A stretch of 64,000 nt of DNA from the NCBI RefSeq assembly GCF_003001675.1, contig NZ_PVYW01000011.1:219162-283161 (forward strand), given 5' to 3'. This stretch comes from Cohnella sp. SGD-V74 (lineage in GTDB: Bacteria; Bacillota; Bacilli; Paenibacillales; Paenibacillaceae). The notes beneath the pieces are model-generated. The model saw only the letters and a list, made by a program, of their open reading frames with translations. It was not told the DNA's origin and searched no databases. This document shows, piece by piece, positions 1 through 8,176 of this stretch (its first letter is position 1; each line of letters begins with the position of its first letter). The position numbers and the translations under genes are program-made.

Positions 1-26
1 AATTCTGGCGACGGGAGGTTGGTGCA

Positions 27-545
27 ATGGAAGAAACGGAGCTAGCGAGAAAAGCGATAGCCGGCGATGAAAACAGCTTCACGATCTTGATCCAGTCCAA
101 GAGAGAGCGTCTATATCGGATGGCGTATACGTACGTAAGAAACAGGGAGGATGCGCTCGAAGTCGTGCAGGAGACCGTATATCGCGCATTCCTCGCCATC
201 CACAAGCTGCAGCAGCCGCAATATTTCAATACATGGTTAACGAAAATCGCGATTAACAGCGCCTTGGATTTCATACGCAAATCGAAAAAGGTCGTATACG
301 CGGAACCGGGAGCCGAAGGCAGCTACGCACCGAATCATAACGAAGAGGCGCTGGATCTGCGCGAAGCGTTGGACAGTCTCGACGAGAAATCCAGAACGGC
401 GATTATGTTAAGGTATTTCGAGGATATGCAGCTCAAAGACATTGCGGACGTGCTTGATACGCCGCTCAGTTCGGTGAAATCGATCATCTACCGGGGGCTG
501 GAGCGGTTGAAAATCAAGCTGGGGGAGAGTGAGTCCATTGGATGA
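27..545 (+). CDS. ECF-type RNA polymerase sigma factor
   Basis: A 172-aa group 4 (ECF) sigma-70 factor. Region 2 covers about residues 18-85 and includes the YxxxRNREDALEVVQ-like helix typical of core and -10 binding. Region 4 covers about 115-165, a helix-turn-helix with ALDSLDEK followed by DTPLSSVKS that reads the -35 element. Length is normal for the family. ATG 27 follows GGGAGG at about 14-19. The downstream DUF4179 membrane protein overlaps its 3' end, the usual arrangement for an ECF factor and its membrane regulator. By family knowledge it would redirect RNA polymerase to a cell-envelope-type stress regulon once released. The exact ECF subgroup (SigV/SigW-like) cannot be fixed from sequence alone. 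Confidence 0.93.
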   Translation: MEETELARKAIAGDENSFTILIQSKRERLYRMAYTYVRNREDALEVVQETVYRAFLAIHKLQQPQYFNTWLTKIAINSALDFIRKSKKVVYAEPGAEGSYAPNHNEEALDLREALDSLDEKSRTAIMLRYFEDMQLKDIADVLDTPLSSVKSIIYRGLERLKIKLGESESIG

Positions 546-1485
546 GAGGCTCAGACGAATGAAGCAATCTTACGACGAGATCGATATTCCCGATGAGTTG
601 TCAATAGCCGTTGTCAAAGGAATAGAGAGAGGAAAACAGCAGCAGCTTCAACCGAATACGCGGCGGCGCAATCGGCGGTGGATCGGCCGGGTGAGCGCGA
701 GCGCGGCAGCGTTGTTCATCGTTTTGACGATTGGCATCAATACGGTTCCGGCTTTTGCGAATAGCCTGCAAGAGGTTCCCGGGCTGGGTCAGCTGGTGAA
801 AATTTTACAGTTCAACAAAGGCAGCGCAGAGGGAGGAACGATCCAGGACGCGACAGACGTTAACTTTATAACGGTGAAAGAGCAGGGGGACAAGGAAACC
901 ATTATTTTGAACTTCGCGCAGAACGGAGAGGCGCAGCAGGTGGCCAGCTCCTTCCACGTCTCGTTCACGGAGTATCCTCATACGATGACTTTTACGGTCG
1001 GCGGCGCCAGGAAATTTTCCGCGGTTAAAGATTTCGCTGCGTTAAAGAAGAGCGCACGGATCGAGGACGCCTACGAGCTCATCACTTTGGACGATTCGAC
1101 GGTTCGGTTTAACGTAACTTTCAAAGAAGCGGTAACTTACGAAGTCCACGAGTACAAGGAGCCGGCGCAGGTGGTAGTCACAATCGCTTCCGATCCGGCG
1201 CGCAACGTAGATCGGCCTCCGGTATACTCCGTGCGTACGGCATCCATCCCGTTCGGAGAGTCCGTTGGGATCGCGGAAGAAATGCTGTTCGGCGCAGAAA
1301 ACATGCGCGCGCTGAAAGACAAACAAGGCCTATACTTCGTCGAGACCGGAATTTACGACACGGAAGCCGAAGCGAATGCGCAGATGAACGCGATTAAGGA
1401 ACAGCTCGGATACACGGATCCGCTATTCGTCGAAAAGAGAGAAGACAGGCAAATACCGGAATCCATTCAGACACCTGCCCAATAG
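529..1485 (+). CDS. DUF4179-domain membrane protein, probable anti-sigma factor
   Basis: A 318-aa single-pass protein: cytoplasmic N-terminus (1-50), one transmembrane segment (about 52-75) and a large extracellular C-terminal part. Proteins of this DUF4179 type are commonly encoded right after ECF sigma genes and are thought to hold the sigma factor at the membrane. It overlaps the sigma gene, which suggests translational coupling. Two starts are possible: GTG 529, or TTG 538. TTG 538 is 10 nt after GGGGGAG (521-527), a better ribosome binding site distance. The anti-sigma role is inferred from position and topology. I cannot identify a zinc-binding anti-sigma motif. Confidence 0.85.
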   Translation: MSPLDERLRRMKQSYDEIDIPDELSIAVVKGIERGKQQQLQPNTRRRNRRWIGRVSASAAALFIVLTIGINTVPAFANSLQEVPGLGQLVKILQFNKGSAEGGTIQDATDVNFITVKEQGDKETIILNFAQNGEAQQVASSFHVSFTEYPHTMTFTVGGARKFSAVKDFAALKKSARIEDAYELITLDDSTVRFNVTFKEAVTYEVHEYKEPAQVVVTIASDPARNVDRPPVYSVRTASIPFGESVGIAEEMLFGAENMRALKDKQGLYFVETGIYDTEAEANAQMNAIKEQLGYTDPLFVEKREDRQIPESIQTPAQ

Positions 1486-1500
1486 GCGGTGTCTTTTTTT
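1470..1500 (+). terminator. Rho-independent terminator of the sigma/DUF4179 operon
   Basis: GACACC-T-GCC pairs with GGC-GGTGTC around a CAATA loop (1470-1493, one bulged T), followed by seven T. The TAG stop codon of the upstream gene (1483-1485) lies inside the hairpin. Confidence 0.88.
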
Positions 1501-1535
1501 GGGTTACCAAATATTGCTGTTTTAACGCGAAAAAC

Positions 1536-1567
1536 TTGACCTTAACACTAATGTCATACTTTATGAT
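1536..1567 (+). promoter_or_regulatory. Putative long-spacer (MerR-type) promoter of the MFS gene
   Basis: TTGACC at 1536-1541 and TATGAT at 1562-1567 are separated by 20 bp. An inverted repeat TGAC-N12-GTCA lies across the spacer. A stretched 19-20 bp spacer holding a dyad is the hallmark of MerR-family activated promoters. No MerR gene lies in the window, so the regulator would act from elsewhere. Confidence 0.4.
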
Positions 1568-1623
1568 GATATATAAGTGATTTTCACCAAAAAAATATGA
1601 AACTGAACTAGGACGGTGTCGTT

Positions 1624-2838
1624 ATGAATGAAACTTCCAGTCAAAGTTACTGGTCGAGCTCCTTTATTCGCATATGCCTATGCACTCTGCTGCTCTTTAG
1701 TGCATTTCAAATGCTTTTACCGATATTACCGATCTATATGGCAGGCAACGGCAACAGTAAATCAGAGGTTGGCTGGATTGCCGGTCTCATTACTATCGCG
1801 GCCGTGCTGATTCGCCCGTTCATCGGGTATGCGCTTGATCACTATAACCGCCGTCTGATCGTGCTCTTCGGTTCGTCCGCTCTTGCGCTGGCAGCCGGCG
1901 CGTTCACATTGTCAACTTCTACCGGATGGATGGCGACAGTCAGCCTGGCGCTGGGCATCGGCTGGGGGATAATGACAGCAGCGTACGCGACGATTGTATC
2001 CGATCTGATCCCAGCCGGCCGTCAAGGTGCCGGAATTGGCACGTTTATGATGTTCGGCTTCGCATCCATGGCTGTTGGTCCGTACATCGGCGGTTGGTTG
2101 ATTGAGGAGTATGGACCAACGGTGTTGTTCGTAACAGCAAGTTTGCTCACAGTTCTGTCTTTGATCGTGTTCCTGACAGGAGGCGTCATCGGGTCGACAT
2201 CAAGGAGGGGACTTTCAGCGGGAGAGCAACAACCTGTTTTGAAAAGGTTATTTGAGCAATCGGCACTGTTCCCAGCCCTGTTGATTTTGCTTTTTACGAT
2301 TGGTTACGGCGGGATCATTTCCTTTGTCAGCTTGTTCGGGATGGAACTGGGAGTCAAGAACGGCGGCATCTTTTTCCTGCTGTCTAACATAGCTGCGATG
2401 CTTGTTCGTCCGGCGGTCGGCAAAATGTTCGATACGAAGGGTCACGCCGCGGTGCTTCTCCCAGGCATAGTCATCGGCATTCTTGCGATGATCGTCTTGT
2501 CGACGGCATCCACTCCAACTATGTTTATTATCGCGGCCTGTCTGTACGGACTGTCGTTCGGGGCAGTGCAGCCGTTTATCCTTGCATGGACAATCCAACG
2601 CGCTTCGCCTGAGCGCAGGGGAGCCGCGAACAGCACGTTTCTGGTCGGTATGGACGGCGGCATTTCACTTGGTTCGATCTCATTCGGATTTGTAGCACAA
2701 ATGTGGGGCTTTGTCGCCGTGTTCCAATACTCGGTTGTATTATTAATTGCGCTTCTGATCATTTACAGCATTAGCTTAGTCAGATCGAGAGCAAGCCGGA
2801 CTCCTGGAGCGGTTAAAAATCGAGAAGAACAAGTATAG
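1624..2838 (+). CDS. MFS transporter (12-TM drug-efflux type)
   Basis: A 404-aa protein with about 12 hydrophobic helices in two six-helix halves. The cytoplasmic loop between helices 2 and 3 reads YALDHYNRR, a variant of the MFS signature GxLaDrxGrR, and the matching loop in the second half reads PAVGKMFDTKG. This places it in the Bacillus YfkF/YwoG-like drug:proton antiporter group, as inferred. ATG 1624 follows AGGACGGTG. It is a single gene with its own promoter region and lies convergent to the DHA2 pump downstream. Substrate unknown. Confidence 0.88.
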   Translation: MNETSSQSYWSSSFIRICLCTLLLFSAFQMLLPILPIYMAGNGNSKSEVGWIAGLITIAAVLIRPFIGYALDHYNRRLIVLFGSSALALAAGAFTLSTSTGWMATVSLALGIGWGIMTAAYATIVSDLIPAGRQGAGIGTFMMFGFASMAVGPYIGGWLIEEYGPTVLFVTASLLTVLSLIVFLTGGVIGSTSRRGLSAGEQQPVLKRLFEQSALFPALLILLFTIGYGGIISFVSLFGMELGVKNGGIFFLLSNIAAMLVRPAVGKMFDTKGHAAVLLPGIVIGILAMIVLSTASTPTMFIIAACLYGLSFGAVQPFILAWTIQRASPERRGAANSTFLVGMDGGISLGSISFGFVAQMWGFVAVFQYSVVLLIALLIIYSISLVRSRASRTPGAVKNREEQV

Positions 2839-2880
2839 GGATTAGATCATTACTTTCGGGTGATGAAAGAGATCCCTATA
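2834..2880. other. Long hairpin between convergent MFS genes
   Basis: TATAGGGAT (2834-2842) pairs perfectly with ATCCCTATA (2872-2880), with partial inner pairing. It sits between two convergent genes and could end transcription or stabilise 3' ends, but neither strand has a T tract after it. Confidence 0.4.
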
Positions 2881-2916
2881 ATTTACAATGAGAGGACACA
2901 TCTCAGATATTTATTC

Positions 2917-4515
2917 TTAATGTGATTCAGCGCGCTTGGATTCAACCGCTTCGTCGCCGTCGACAGTACCGCCGTCAGTTCCAATATGACGCAAGATGAC
3001 GGCCGCGAGTATGGAGAGGATGGCGATGCTGACTGCGCTCGTTGCCGCTGCCGCATTGAATCCCGCCGTGAATGCTGACTGCGCCTCTTCAAGCACGCCG
3101 GCAGGCAGTTCATGCGCTACGGACGATGCCCCTGCGAGGCTGTCTCCCACGGCTTTCCGGACATCCTGAGCCAGCGTATCGGGTATCCGGTCGAACATTT
3201 GGCTGCGATAGACGGCGGCCGTGAGGCTGCCCAGCGTGGCAATGCCAACCGCCAGGCCAAGTTCCTGCACAGTCTCGGACATGGCCGAGGCTGATCCAGC
3301 CTTCTCCGCAGGCGCCGCGCCTACCACTAGATCCGTGCCTAGTGCGGCGATCGTGCCAAGGCCAAGATAGACGAGTGAAAATGCGGCCGTGACCAGGGCA
3401 ACGCCAGACGGCTCGTTTTCGAGGCGCATGAGCATCAAATAGCCGATGACCGATAGTCCGAGCGCGCCCGCGATCACATAGCCGGGCCGGATACGACGTG
3501 ATGCAAGCGGTGCCGCGATACCGGCGGCGAGCATAGCGAGCGCCGGCGGCCCCATCCAGAGCCCTGCTGCCAGAGGCGTTAGTCCGGCGACCAGTTGCAG
3601 GTACTGAGTGACCAGCAGCATCGTTCCGCCGACGCCAATGAGGCCCACAAGGAGTACGGCCAATGCGACGCTGAACACCTTGCTGCTGAAAAGATCCAAG
3701 TCGATGAGCGGACTTTCCAATCGGCGCTGTCGCCGAACTAACAAGAACATGAAGACGAATCCACCGGCAATCGCAAGCGCTGTTTCGGTACTGAGCCCAT
3801 TTTTGGAGACCTGCTTGATGCCGTAGATGATGGGCAGCAGGGCCAGGAGCGAAAGGGTGACACTCGGGATATCCAACTTGCCGGCCTGTGGCGCCCGGTA
3901 TTCCGGGAGGAGAAATGGTGCGGCTGCAAGCAGGAGGCCGACCACCGGCACCGCGACAAGAAAGGCCGCTCCCCACCAGTAGTGCTCTAGCAACGCACCG
4001 CCCACGACCGGGCCAGACGCCATGCCGAGCGCGAACATGGTCGCCCACACCCCAATCGCAAGCGCACGCTGGTGACGGTTGACGAACAGGTTGCTGATAA
4101 GTGCCAGCGTCGATGGCATCAGTGTCGCGCCCGCCACACCAAGCGCCGCACGTGCCGCAATGAGCGTGGAGGCGCTGGGGGAATAGGCCGCCAGCACAGA
4201 AGTGATTCCAAAGGCAGCAGCCCCGATCATCAGCAGCTTGCGCCGCCCGATGCGATCACCCAACGTTCCCATCGTGATGAGGAAGCCGGCGATCATGAAG
4301 CCATAGGCGTCCACAATCCATAGGGTCTGTGCGCTGGTCGGCTTCAGATCGAGTGCTAGCGCCGGCAATGCCAGATGCAACAGCGTCAGGTCGAGTCCGA
4401 GCAGGATGGTTGGCAGGGAGAGAAGCGCGAGACCGGCCCATTCGCGCGGGCCGGCGAGCGTCACGGACTGAATTGTTCGCCCCGCAGGACCTTCAGTGGT
4501 ACATGAATTTTCCAA
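2917..4515 (-). CDS. DHA2-family MFS multidrug efflux pump (QacA/SmvA-like, 14 TM)
   Basis: About 532 aa with 14 predicted helices. The early WIVDAYGFMIAGFLIT segment followed by GDRIGRRK is typical of DHA2 pumps such as QacA and SmvA, which export cationic dyes, quaternary ammonium compounds and methyl viologen. TTG 4515 is preferred because AGGAG lies 8 nt upstream; the longer frame from GTG 4524 would overlap that site. It is transcribed divergently from a LysR gene, the usual arrangement for a pump and its regulator. The gene is strikingly GC-rich beside the AT-rich LysR gene, suggesting a different origin for the two. Confidence 0.9.
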   Translation of the reverse strand: MENSCTTEGPAGRTIQSVTLAGPREWAGLALLSLPTILLGLDLTLLHLALPALALDLKPTSAQTLWIVDAYGFMIAGFLITMGTLGDRIGRRKLLMIGAAAFGITSVLAAYSPSASTLIAARAALGVAGATLMPSTLALISNLFVNRHQRALAIGVWATMFALGMASGPVVGGALLEHYWWGAAFLVAVPVVGLLLAAAPFLLPEYRAPQAGKLDIPSVTLSLLALLPIIYGIKQVSKNGLSTETALAIAGGFVFMFLLVRRQRRLESPLIDLDLFSSKVFSVALAVLLVGLIGVGGTMLLVTQYLQLVAGLTPLAAGLWMGPPALAMLAAGIAAPLASRRIRPGYVIAGALGLSVIGYLMLMRLENEPSGVALVTAAFSLVYLGLGTIAALGTDLVVGAAPAEKAGSASAMSETVQELGLAVGIATLGSLTAAVYRSQMFDRIPDTLAQDVRKAVGDSLAGASSVAHELPAGVLEEAQSAFTAGFNAAAATSAVSIAILSILAAVILRHIGTDGGTVDGDEAVESKRAESH

Positions 4516-4557
4516 GAGAATCACTCCTTTATTGTCTGAGTCGAGTATACACCTCTA

Positions 4558-4607
4558 TTGATATCAGGTATAATGACCGTTACTGATGTTGATATCACTT
4601 ATAGTGA
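4558..4607. promoter_or_regulatory. Operator region between DHA2 pump and LysR gene: two 19-bp direct repeats
   Basis: TTGATATCA-N2-TATA-N-TGA occurs at 4558-4576 and again at 4589-4607 (16 of 19 positions identical), 31 bp or three helical turns apart. The second copy continues into a perfect dyad ATCACT-TAT-AGTGAT (4594-4608). This fits a LysR tetramer binding site in a divergent promoter region. Confidence 0.6.
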
Positions 4608-4621
4608 TGGAGGTGCAGTTC

Positions 4622-5470
4622 TTGGAACTAAGCGATCTGAAGTTATTTCAAACCATTGCTGAAGAAGGAAGCATTTCTGGAGCTGCCAAGCGATTAGATT
4701 ATGTTCAGTCCAATGTAACTGCAAGGTTGCGTAGACTAGAGGATGAGCTGGGAGTTCTTCTTTTCCATAGAAGACCTAAAGGAGTTCAGATCACAGAAAA
4801 AGGCGCACTTTTCCGTAAGTATGCCGATTCCATTTTGCAAATGGCAGATGAATCGATCAAAATACTTCAAGATCACGGTAAACCAAGCGGATCATTAAAA
4901 ATGGGTGTTGTTGAAACGGTAACGTGCGGAAATTTCATGAACCTGATTGCTTCTTATCAATCGCGGTATGAAGAAGTATCTCTCAGTTTAGAAACAGGCA
5001 ATTCTCTTGAATTAATGGAGAAGGTAGAGAACTATGAATTAGATGCTGCCTTTGTAACAGGTGAGCTGTCCAATACAAATTTCTTGACCGACTTTTTATT
5101 AACGGATGAAATTGTATTATTATCTGGCAGGACATTAGCCCCGGATTTAATAGAGCAAAAGTGGGCAATCTCTCCAAGGGGTTGTCCTTTTAGAATGAGA
5201 TTGGAACAATGGTTGAAGGATGAGGGAATTGCCCTAAAAAACTTCATAGAGATTAGTTCGTTAGAAACGCTCTTAAGCAGTGTGAGAGCTGGATTGACGT
5301 CCACCATTCTGCCTAAATCGGTTTTAAAAGGTCCATATGCAGATTTACATGTGTACCCTATACCCGAATCGTATCGTTTTATTGAAACAGGTCTTATCAG
5401 AAGAAAAGAAAAATATATGAGCCATGCTTACAAAGCTTTTGCAGCTCTAGTTCAGGAGGAAGGCCTGTAA
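4622..5470 (+). CDS. LysR-family transcriptional regulator
   Basis: About 282 aa. The N-terminal winged helix covers residues 1-60 (LKLFQTIAEEGSISGAAKRL, then SNVTARLRRLEDELG), followed by a periplasmic-binding-like effector domain. Start TTG 4622 is chosen because GGAGG (4609-4613) lies 8 nt upstream and LysR proteins usually begin with this motif. ATG 4607 and 4586 are in frame, but 4607 would overlap the ribosome binding site. Divergent from the DHA2 pump with paired operator repeats between them, so it probably controls that pump and itself. Codon use is AT-rich, unlike the pump. Confidence 0.9.
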   Translation: MELSDLKLFQTIAEEGSISGAAKRLDYVQSNVTARLRRLEDELGVLLFHRRPKGVQITEKGALFRKYADSILQMADESIKILQDHGKPSGSLKMGVVETVTCGNFMNLIASYQSRYEEVSLSLETGNSLELMEKVENYELDAAFVTGELSNTNFLTDFLLTDEIVLLSGRTLAPDLIEQKWAISPRGCPFRMRLEQWLKDEGIALKNFIEISSLETLLSSVRAGLTSTILPKSVLKGPYADLHVYPIPESYRFIETGLIRRKEKYMSHAYKAFAALVQEEGL

Positions 5471-5502
5471 CATGTAATTTTGCGGTATCCATCTTGTATA
5501 TA

Positions 5503-5576
5503 AATCAAAATTATTTGATTTAACATTGCTTATAATAACCAGTTATGCTAATCTCTATATATCAAATAAATTTGAT
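5503..5576 (+). promoter_or_regulatory. ArsR-type operators and promoter of the arsenic unit
   Basis: Two related dyads flank a probable promoter: AATCAAAATTATTTGATT (5503-5520) and ATCAAATAAATTTGAT (5561-5576). Both match the ATCAA-N6-TTGAT type bound by ArsR/SmtB repressors. Between them TTGCTT (5526-5531) and TAATCT (5549-5554) are 17 bp apart. Confidence 0.65.
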
Positions 5577-5591
5577 TTATGAGGTGTTCGG

Positions 5592-5759
5592 ATGTTAAAT
5601 GTTCATGCGCTCGAGTATCTGATTTCTCAACATCAGCAAACGATTGAAAACGAAGCACGGCATGCTTGGAAATGGATAAAGCGGGCCGAGGACGACACTG
5701 CGTATGAAGTTAAGGACATTCAACCGGGCGTCGTCTGCTGCCAACCTGTTTGTTGCTGA
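5592..5759 (+). CDS. Small 55-aa protein with a Cys-Cys-rich C-terminus, first gene of the ars unit
   Basis: A short frame starts at ATG 5592 after GAGGTG (5581-5586) and ends at TGA 5757-5759. The product is 55 aa, mostly polar and helical, and ends in VCCQPVCC, giving two vicinal cysteine pairs. It lies directly after the ArsR-type operators and 13 bp before arsR, so it is the first gene of the arsenic transcript. Vicinal cysteines are typical As(III) or soft-metal ligands, so a binding or delivery role is plausible. I do not recognise a family and it may be novel. ORF reality is supported by the good ribosome binding site, operon position and Cys content. Confidence 0.6.
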   Translation: MLNVHALEYLISQHQQTIENEARHAWKWIKRAEDDTAYEVKDIQPGVVCCQPVCC

Positions 5760-5772
5760 GGAGGCGTGAGCA

Positions 5773-6123
5773 ATGATAAGACAACTTCCTGTTATTGAAA
5801 AGGAGAATGACTCGATTGACTTCACTCCATATGAGAGTAAGTTCAAAGCGCTGGCTGACCAGAAACGTTTGCAAATCATGTACGAACTTACGCAAAGGGG
5901 AAACACATGCGTATGTGACCTTGTCGATATCTTGGATATGCCTCAATCGAAATTGTCTTACCACCTCAAGATCTTATTGGATGCCGGCTTAATTCTTCGG
6001 GAGACAAAAGGGACTTGGAGTTACTATGAATTGAATCACTCAGAGGTCAATCGATTGCTTTCCCCCGAACTGTGCTGCATTTTCCGGCAAACGGATGATC
6101 GCCCGAGCGATTGCTGTTCTTGA
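5773..6123 (+). CDS. arsR: ArsR-family arsenic-responsive repressor
   Basis: A 116-aa winged-helix repressor. The sensing motif TCVCDL (Cys46, Cys48) sits at the start of the DNA-binding helix region, as in ArsR proteins where these thiols bind As(III) and release DNA. The recognition helix follows (MPQSKLSYHLKIL). Extra Cys pairs lie near the C-terminus (about 101-102 and 114-115) and may widen metal binding. ATG 5773 follows GAGGAGG. It probably represses its own operon through the dyads at 5503-5576. It is followed by arsM and preceded by the Cys-rich small ORF. Confidence 0.92.
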   Translation: MIRQLPVIEKENDSIDFTPYESKFKALADQKRLQIMYELTQRGNTCVCDLVDILDMPQSKLSYHLKILLDAGLILRETKGTWSYYELNHSEVNRLLSPELCCIFRQTDDRPSDCCS

Positions 6124-6148
6124 ATCTTAGCGATAGGGGATGATCTCA

Positions 6149-6949
6149 ATGCATCAAGTACAAAACGATGAAGTTCGTCAGCATGTGCGGGACCGTTACA
6201 AGCAAATTGCAATCCAAGACGTTTCCAATGCAGGTTGTTGTTCTCCCAGTACTTCGTCTTCGAGTTGTTGCGGTACAGCAAATGAGGTTTCCTCGAAGTT
6301 AGGGTACTCCGATGAGGAACTATCAACAGTTCCAGAGGGATCTAATCTCGGTCTTGGTTGCGGGAATCCTCAAGCCATGGCTTCGATCAAGGCGGGGGAA
6401 GTTGTTCTCGATTTAGGTAGCGGAGCGGGTTTCGATTGTTTTCTTGCCGCCAAGCAAGTAGGGGAGACCGGCAAAGTTTTTGGAGTCGATATGACCCCTG
6501 AGATGGTTAGCCGAGCTCGACATAATGCCTCGAAAAACGAATATACGAATGTAGAATTTCGATTGGGTGAGATTGAATACTTGCCAATTCATTCTGAGAC
6601 GATTGATGTCATCCTATCAAATTGTGTGATAAATTTATCTCCTGATAAACAGCAAGTATTTCATGAGGCATACCGAGTTTTGAAATCAGGTGGTCGCTTG
6701 GCTGTCTCAGATATCGTTACAACAGCAGAGTTGCCGGCAGAAATTAAGGATGATCTAGATTCTTTAGCCAGCTGCATTTCCGGTGCATCAACTATCGAAG
6801 AAGTCAAAGAAATGCTTCGTAAGAGCGGATTCGTCGATATCAGCGTTGAACCCAAAGATGAATCACGAGAGTTCATTAAGGATTGGGTTCCTGGTGCAAA
6901 TATTAATGAATATATACAATCTGCTGTCATTAAAGCAATTAAGAAATAA
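6149..6949 (+). CDS. arsM: Arsenite S-adenosylmethionine methyltransferase
   Basis: A 266-aa class I methyltransferase that methylates As(III) with SAM, producing less retained or volatile arsenicals. The SAM loop LDLGSGAGFD is at 87-96. The three cysteines that bind As(III) in ArsM enzymes are present: Cys71 (GLGCGNP), Cys159 (LSNCVIN) and Cys209 (LASCISG). Two additional CC pairs lie near the N-terminus (about 30-31 and 40-41). ATG 6149 is preferred over ATG 6140 because AGGGGA (6135-6140) gives 8 nt spacing. It is the third gene of the ars unit. No arsenite efflux pump gene is seen nearby, so detoxification here seems to rely on methylation. Confidence 0.94.
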   Translation: MHQVQNDEVRQHVRDRYKQIAIQDVSNAGCCSPSTSSSSCCGTANEVSSKLGYSDEELSTVPEGSNLGLGCGNPQAMASIKAGEVVLDLGSGAGFDCFLAAKQVGETGKVFGVDMTPEMVSRARHNASKNEYTNVEFRLGEIEYLPIHSETIDVILSNCVINLSPDKQQVFHEAYRVLKSGGRLAVSDIVTTAELPAEIKDDLDSLASCISGASTIEEVKEMLRKSGFVDISVEPKDESREFIKDWVPGANINEYIQSAVIKAIKK

Positions 6950-7038
6950 ACAAGAAAACACAATTTTTCAATATCAGCTTAGACACATCTAATCCTGATA
7001 ATGAATGTGCAAGAAAACCAGGAAGGAGAGTCCGTTGT

Positions 7039-7602
7039 ATGGCAAAGATCGTTTTCGCATTGAACCAGTCTCTGGACGGGTTCGTCGACCACATGGCGTT
7101 CCAGCCTGACCCCGTGCTGTTCCGTCACTTCATCGACGATGTACGCAACCTGACGGGGAGCCTGTATGGGCGCCGCATGTATGAGACCATGCGGTACTGG
7201 GACGGAGACCCTTCTGAATGGGATGGGCCGGAAAGGGAATACGCAGCGGCATGGCAAAGCAAACCGAAGTGGGTGGTGTCGAGAACGTTAAAGTCAGTCG
7301 GTCCGAACGCTTCTCTGATCGAGGGCGACCTCGCAGCGGCCATTGGCGAGCTGAAGGTTCAGCATGAAGGGGAGATCGAAGTAGCCGGGCCGGAGTTGGC
7401 GCACAGTCTAACGGAGCTCGGTCTCGTTGATGAGTATCGGCTCTATCTCCATCCAGTCGTGCTGGGTCACGGCAAGCCGTTTTTCGCCGGTGCTCGGCCG
7501 CCGCTGCGTCTCGTGGCAAGCGACCGAATTGGCGAGCAGGTGATCAGGTTGACCTACGTTCCAGTTCAGGCCTATTCCAACACAGCGAAACCATGTGATT
7601 GA
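7039..7602 (+). CDS. Dihydrofolate reductase-like / RibD C-terminal domain protein
   Basis: A 187-aa protein of the RibD_C/DHFR-like fold (YyaP/YwjB type). N-terminal strand KIVFALNQSLDGFVD, a middle GSLYGRRMYETM helix and the C-terminal VAGPELAHSL...VDEYRLYLHPVVLGHGKPFF block are characteristic. The family binds NADPH, but its physiological substrate in Bacilli is unclear. ATG 7039 follows GGAAGGAGAG. Its last 59 bp overlap the 3' end of the convergent acetyltransferase gene. Confidence 0.87.
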   Translation: MAKIVFALNQSLDGFVDHMAFQPDPVLFRHFIDDVRNLTGSLYGRRMYETMRYWDGDPSEWDGPEREYAAAWQSKPKWVVSRTLKSVGPNASLIEGDLAAAIGELKVQHEGEIEVAGPELAHSLTELGLVDEYRLYLHPVVLGHGKPFFAGARPPLRLVASDRIGEQVIRLTYVPVQAYSNTAKPCD

Positions 7603-8176
7603 TACCAGATATACGAGCCTGCCTGGGGGAGAGGGACTTGCGTTTGTATTCCGTGAACCCCAGCTTCTCATACAGGCGAATGGCCGGGACATTCGTATCG
7701 GCGACCTCTTCGATAAGATAGTTACGGTACGGCAAATGCTCCAGCATATGCCGAATAACTGCCGAAGCGGCCCCTTGGCCGCGGAAGGATAAGGCGGTAG
7801 CGATGAACTCGACCGATCCCGTTTCGGCCGGCGGGTTGACAAACGGCTTTTGGAACTCTCTCTTCAGAATCAGTGCAGCTATCGAGCCCTTAAACCAGCC
7901 CAGATGTCGGCGGAGCGGGGCGCTCTGAAGCTCCAGGGAGAAGCTCTGACAGTCGGTGCATGCGCCGAAGGCTGCCACCTGATCGCCAGCGAGCGCCACA
8001 TAAAATTGCTCCAGTCTGAACGTATGGGCGAACGCCTTTGCGATGACTACACGATCTTTAGAGAAATACGTAAGCCACTGCGAGAAACCGTCGGCGAAAA
8101 TCTCAGCCATCTGGTCTCTGACCTCTACAGCCGCACGGTCTGCCCGGACAATCTCAAATGCGCCTGAGTCCTTCAC
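7544..8176 (-). CDS. GNAT-family N-acetyltransferase
   Basis: A 210-aa GNAT protein. The acetyl-CoA pyrophosphate loop is seen as SFRGQGAASAVIRHM, and the C-terminal VADTNVPAIRLYEKLGFTEYKR block is the usual motif B. The GTG start at 8176 overlaps the TGA stop of the TetR gene in a GTGA junction, so the two genes are translationally coupled. The acceptor substrate is unknown. Pairing with a TetR regulator suggests an inducible modification, possibly antibiotic resistance, but this is inference. Confidence 0.85.
   Translation of the reverse strand: MKDSGAFEIVRADRAAVEVRDQMAEIFADGFSQWLTYFSKDRVVIAKAFAHTFRLEQFYVALAGDQVAAFGACTDCQSFSLELQSAPLRRHLGWFKGSIAALILKREFQKPFVNPPAETGSVEFIATALSFRGQGAASAVIRHMLEHLPYRNYLIEEVADTNVPAIRLYEKLGFTEYKRKSLSPRQARISGINHMVSLCWNRPELERRST

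Noticed and set aside
2834..2880. Rho-independent terminator
   Set aside because: The stem is good but neither strand has a following T tract, so it is listed only as a hairpin.
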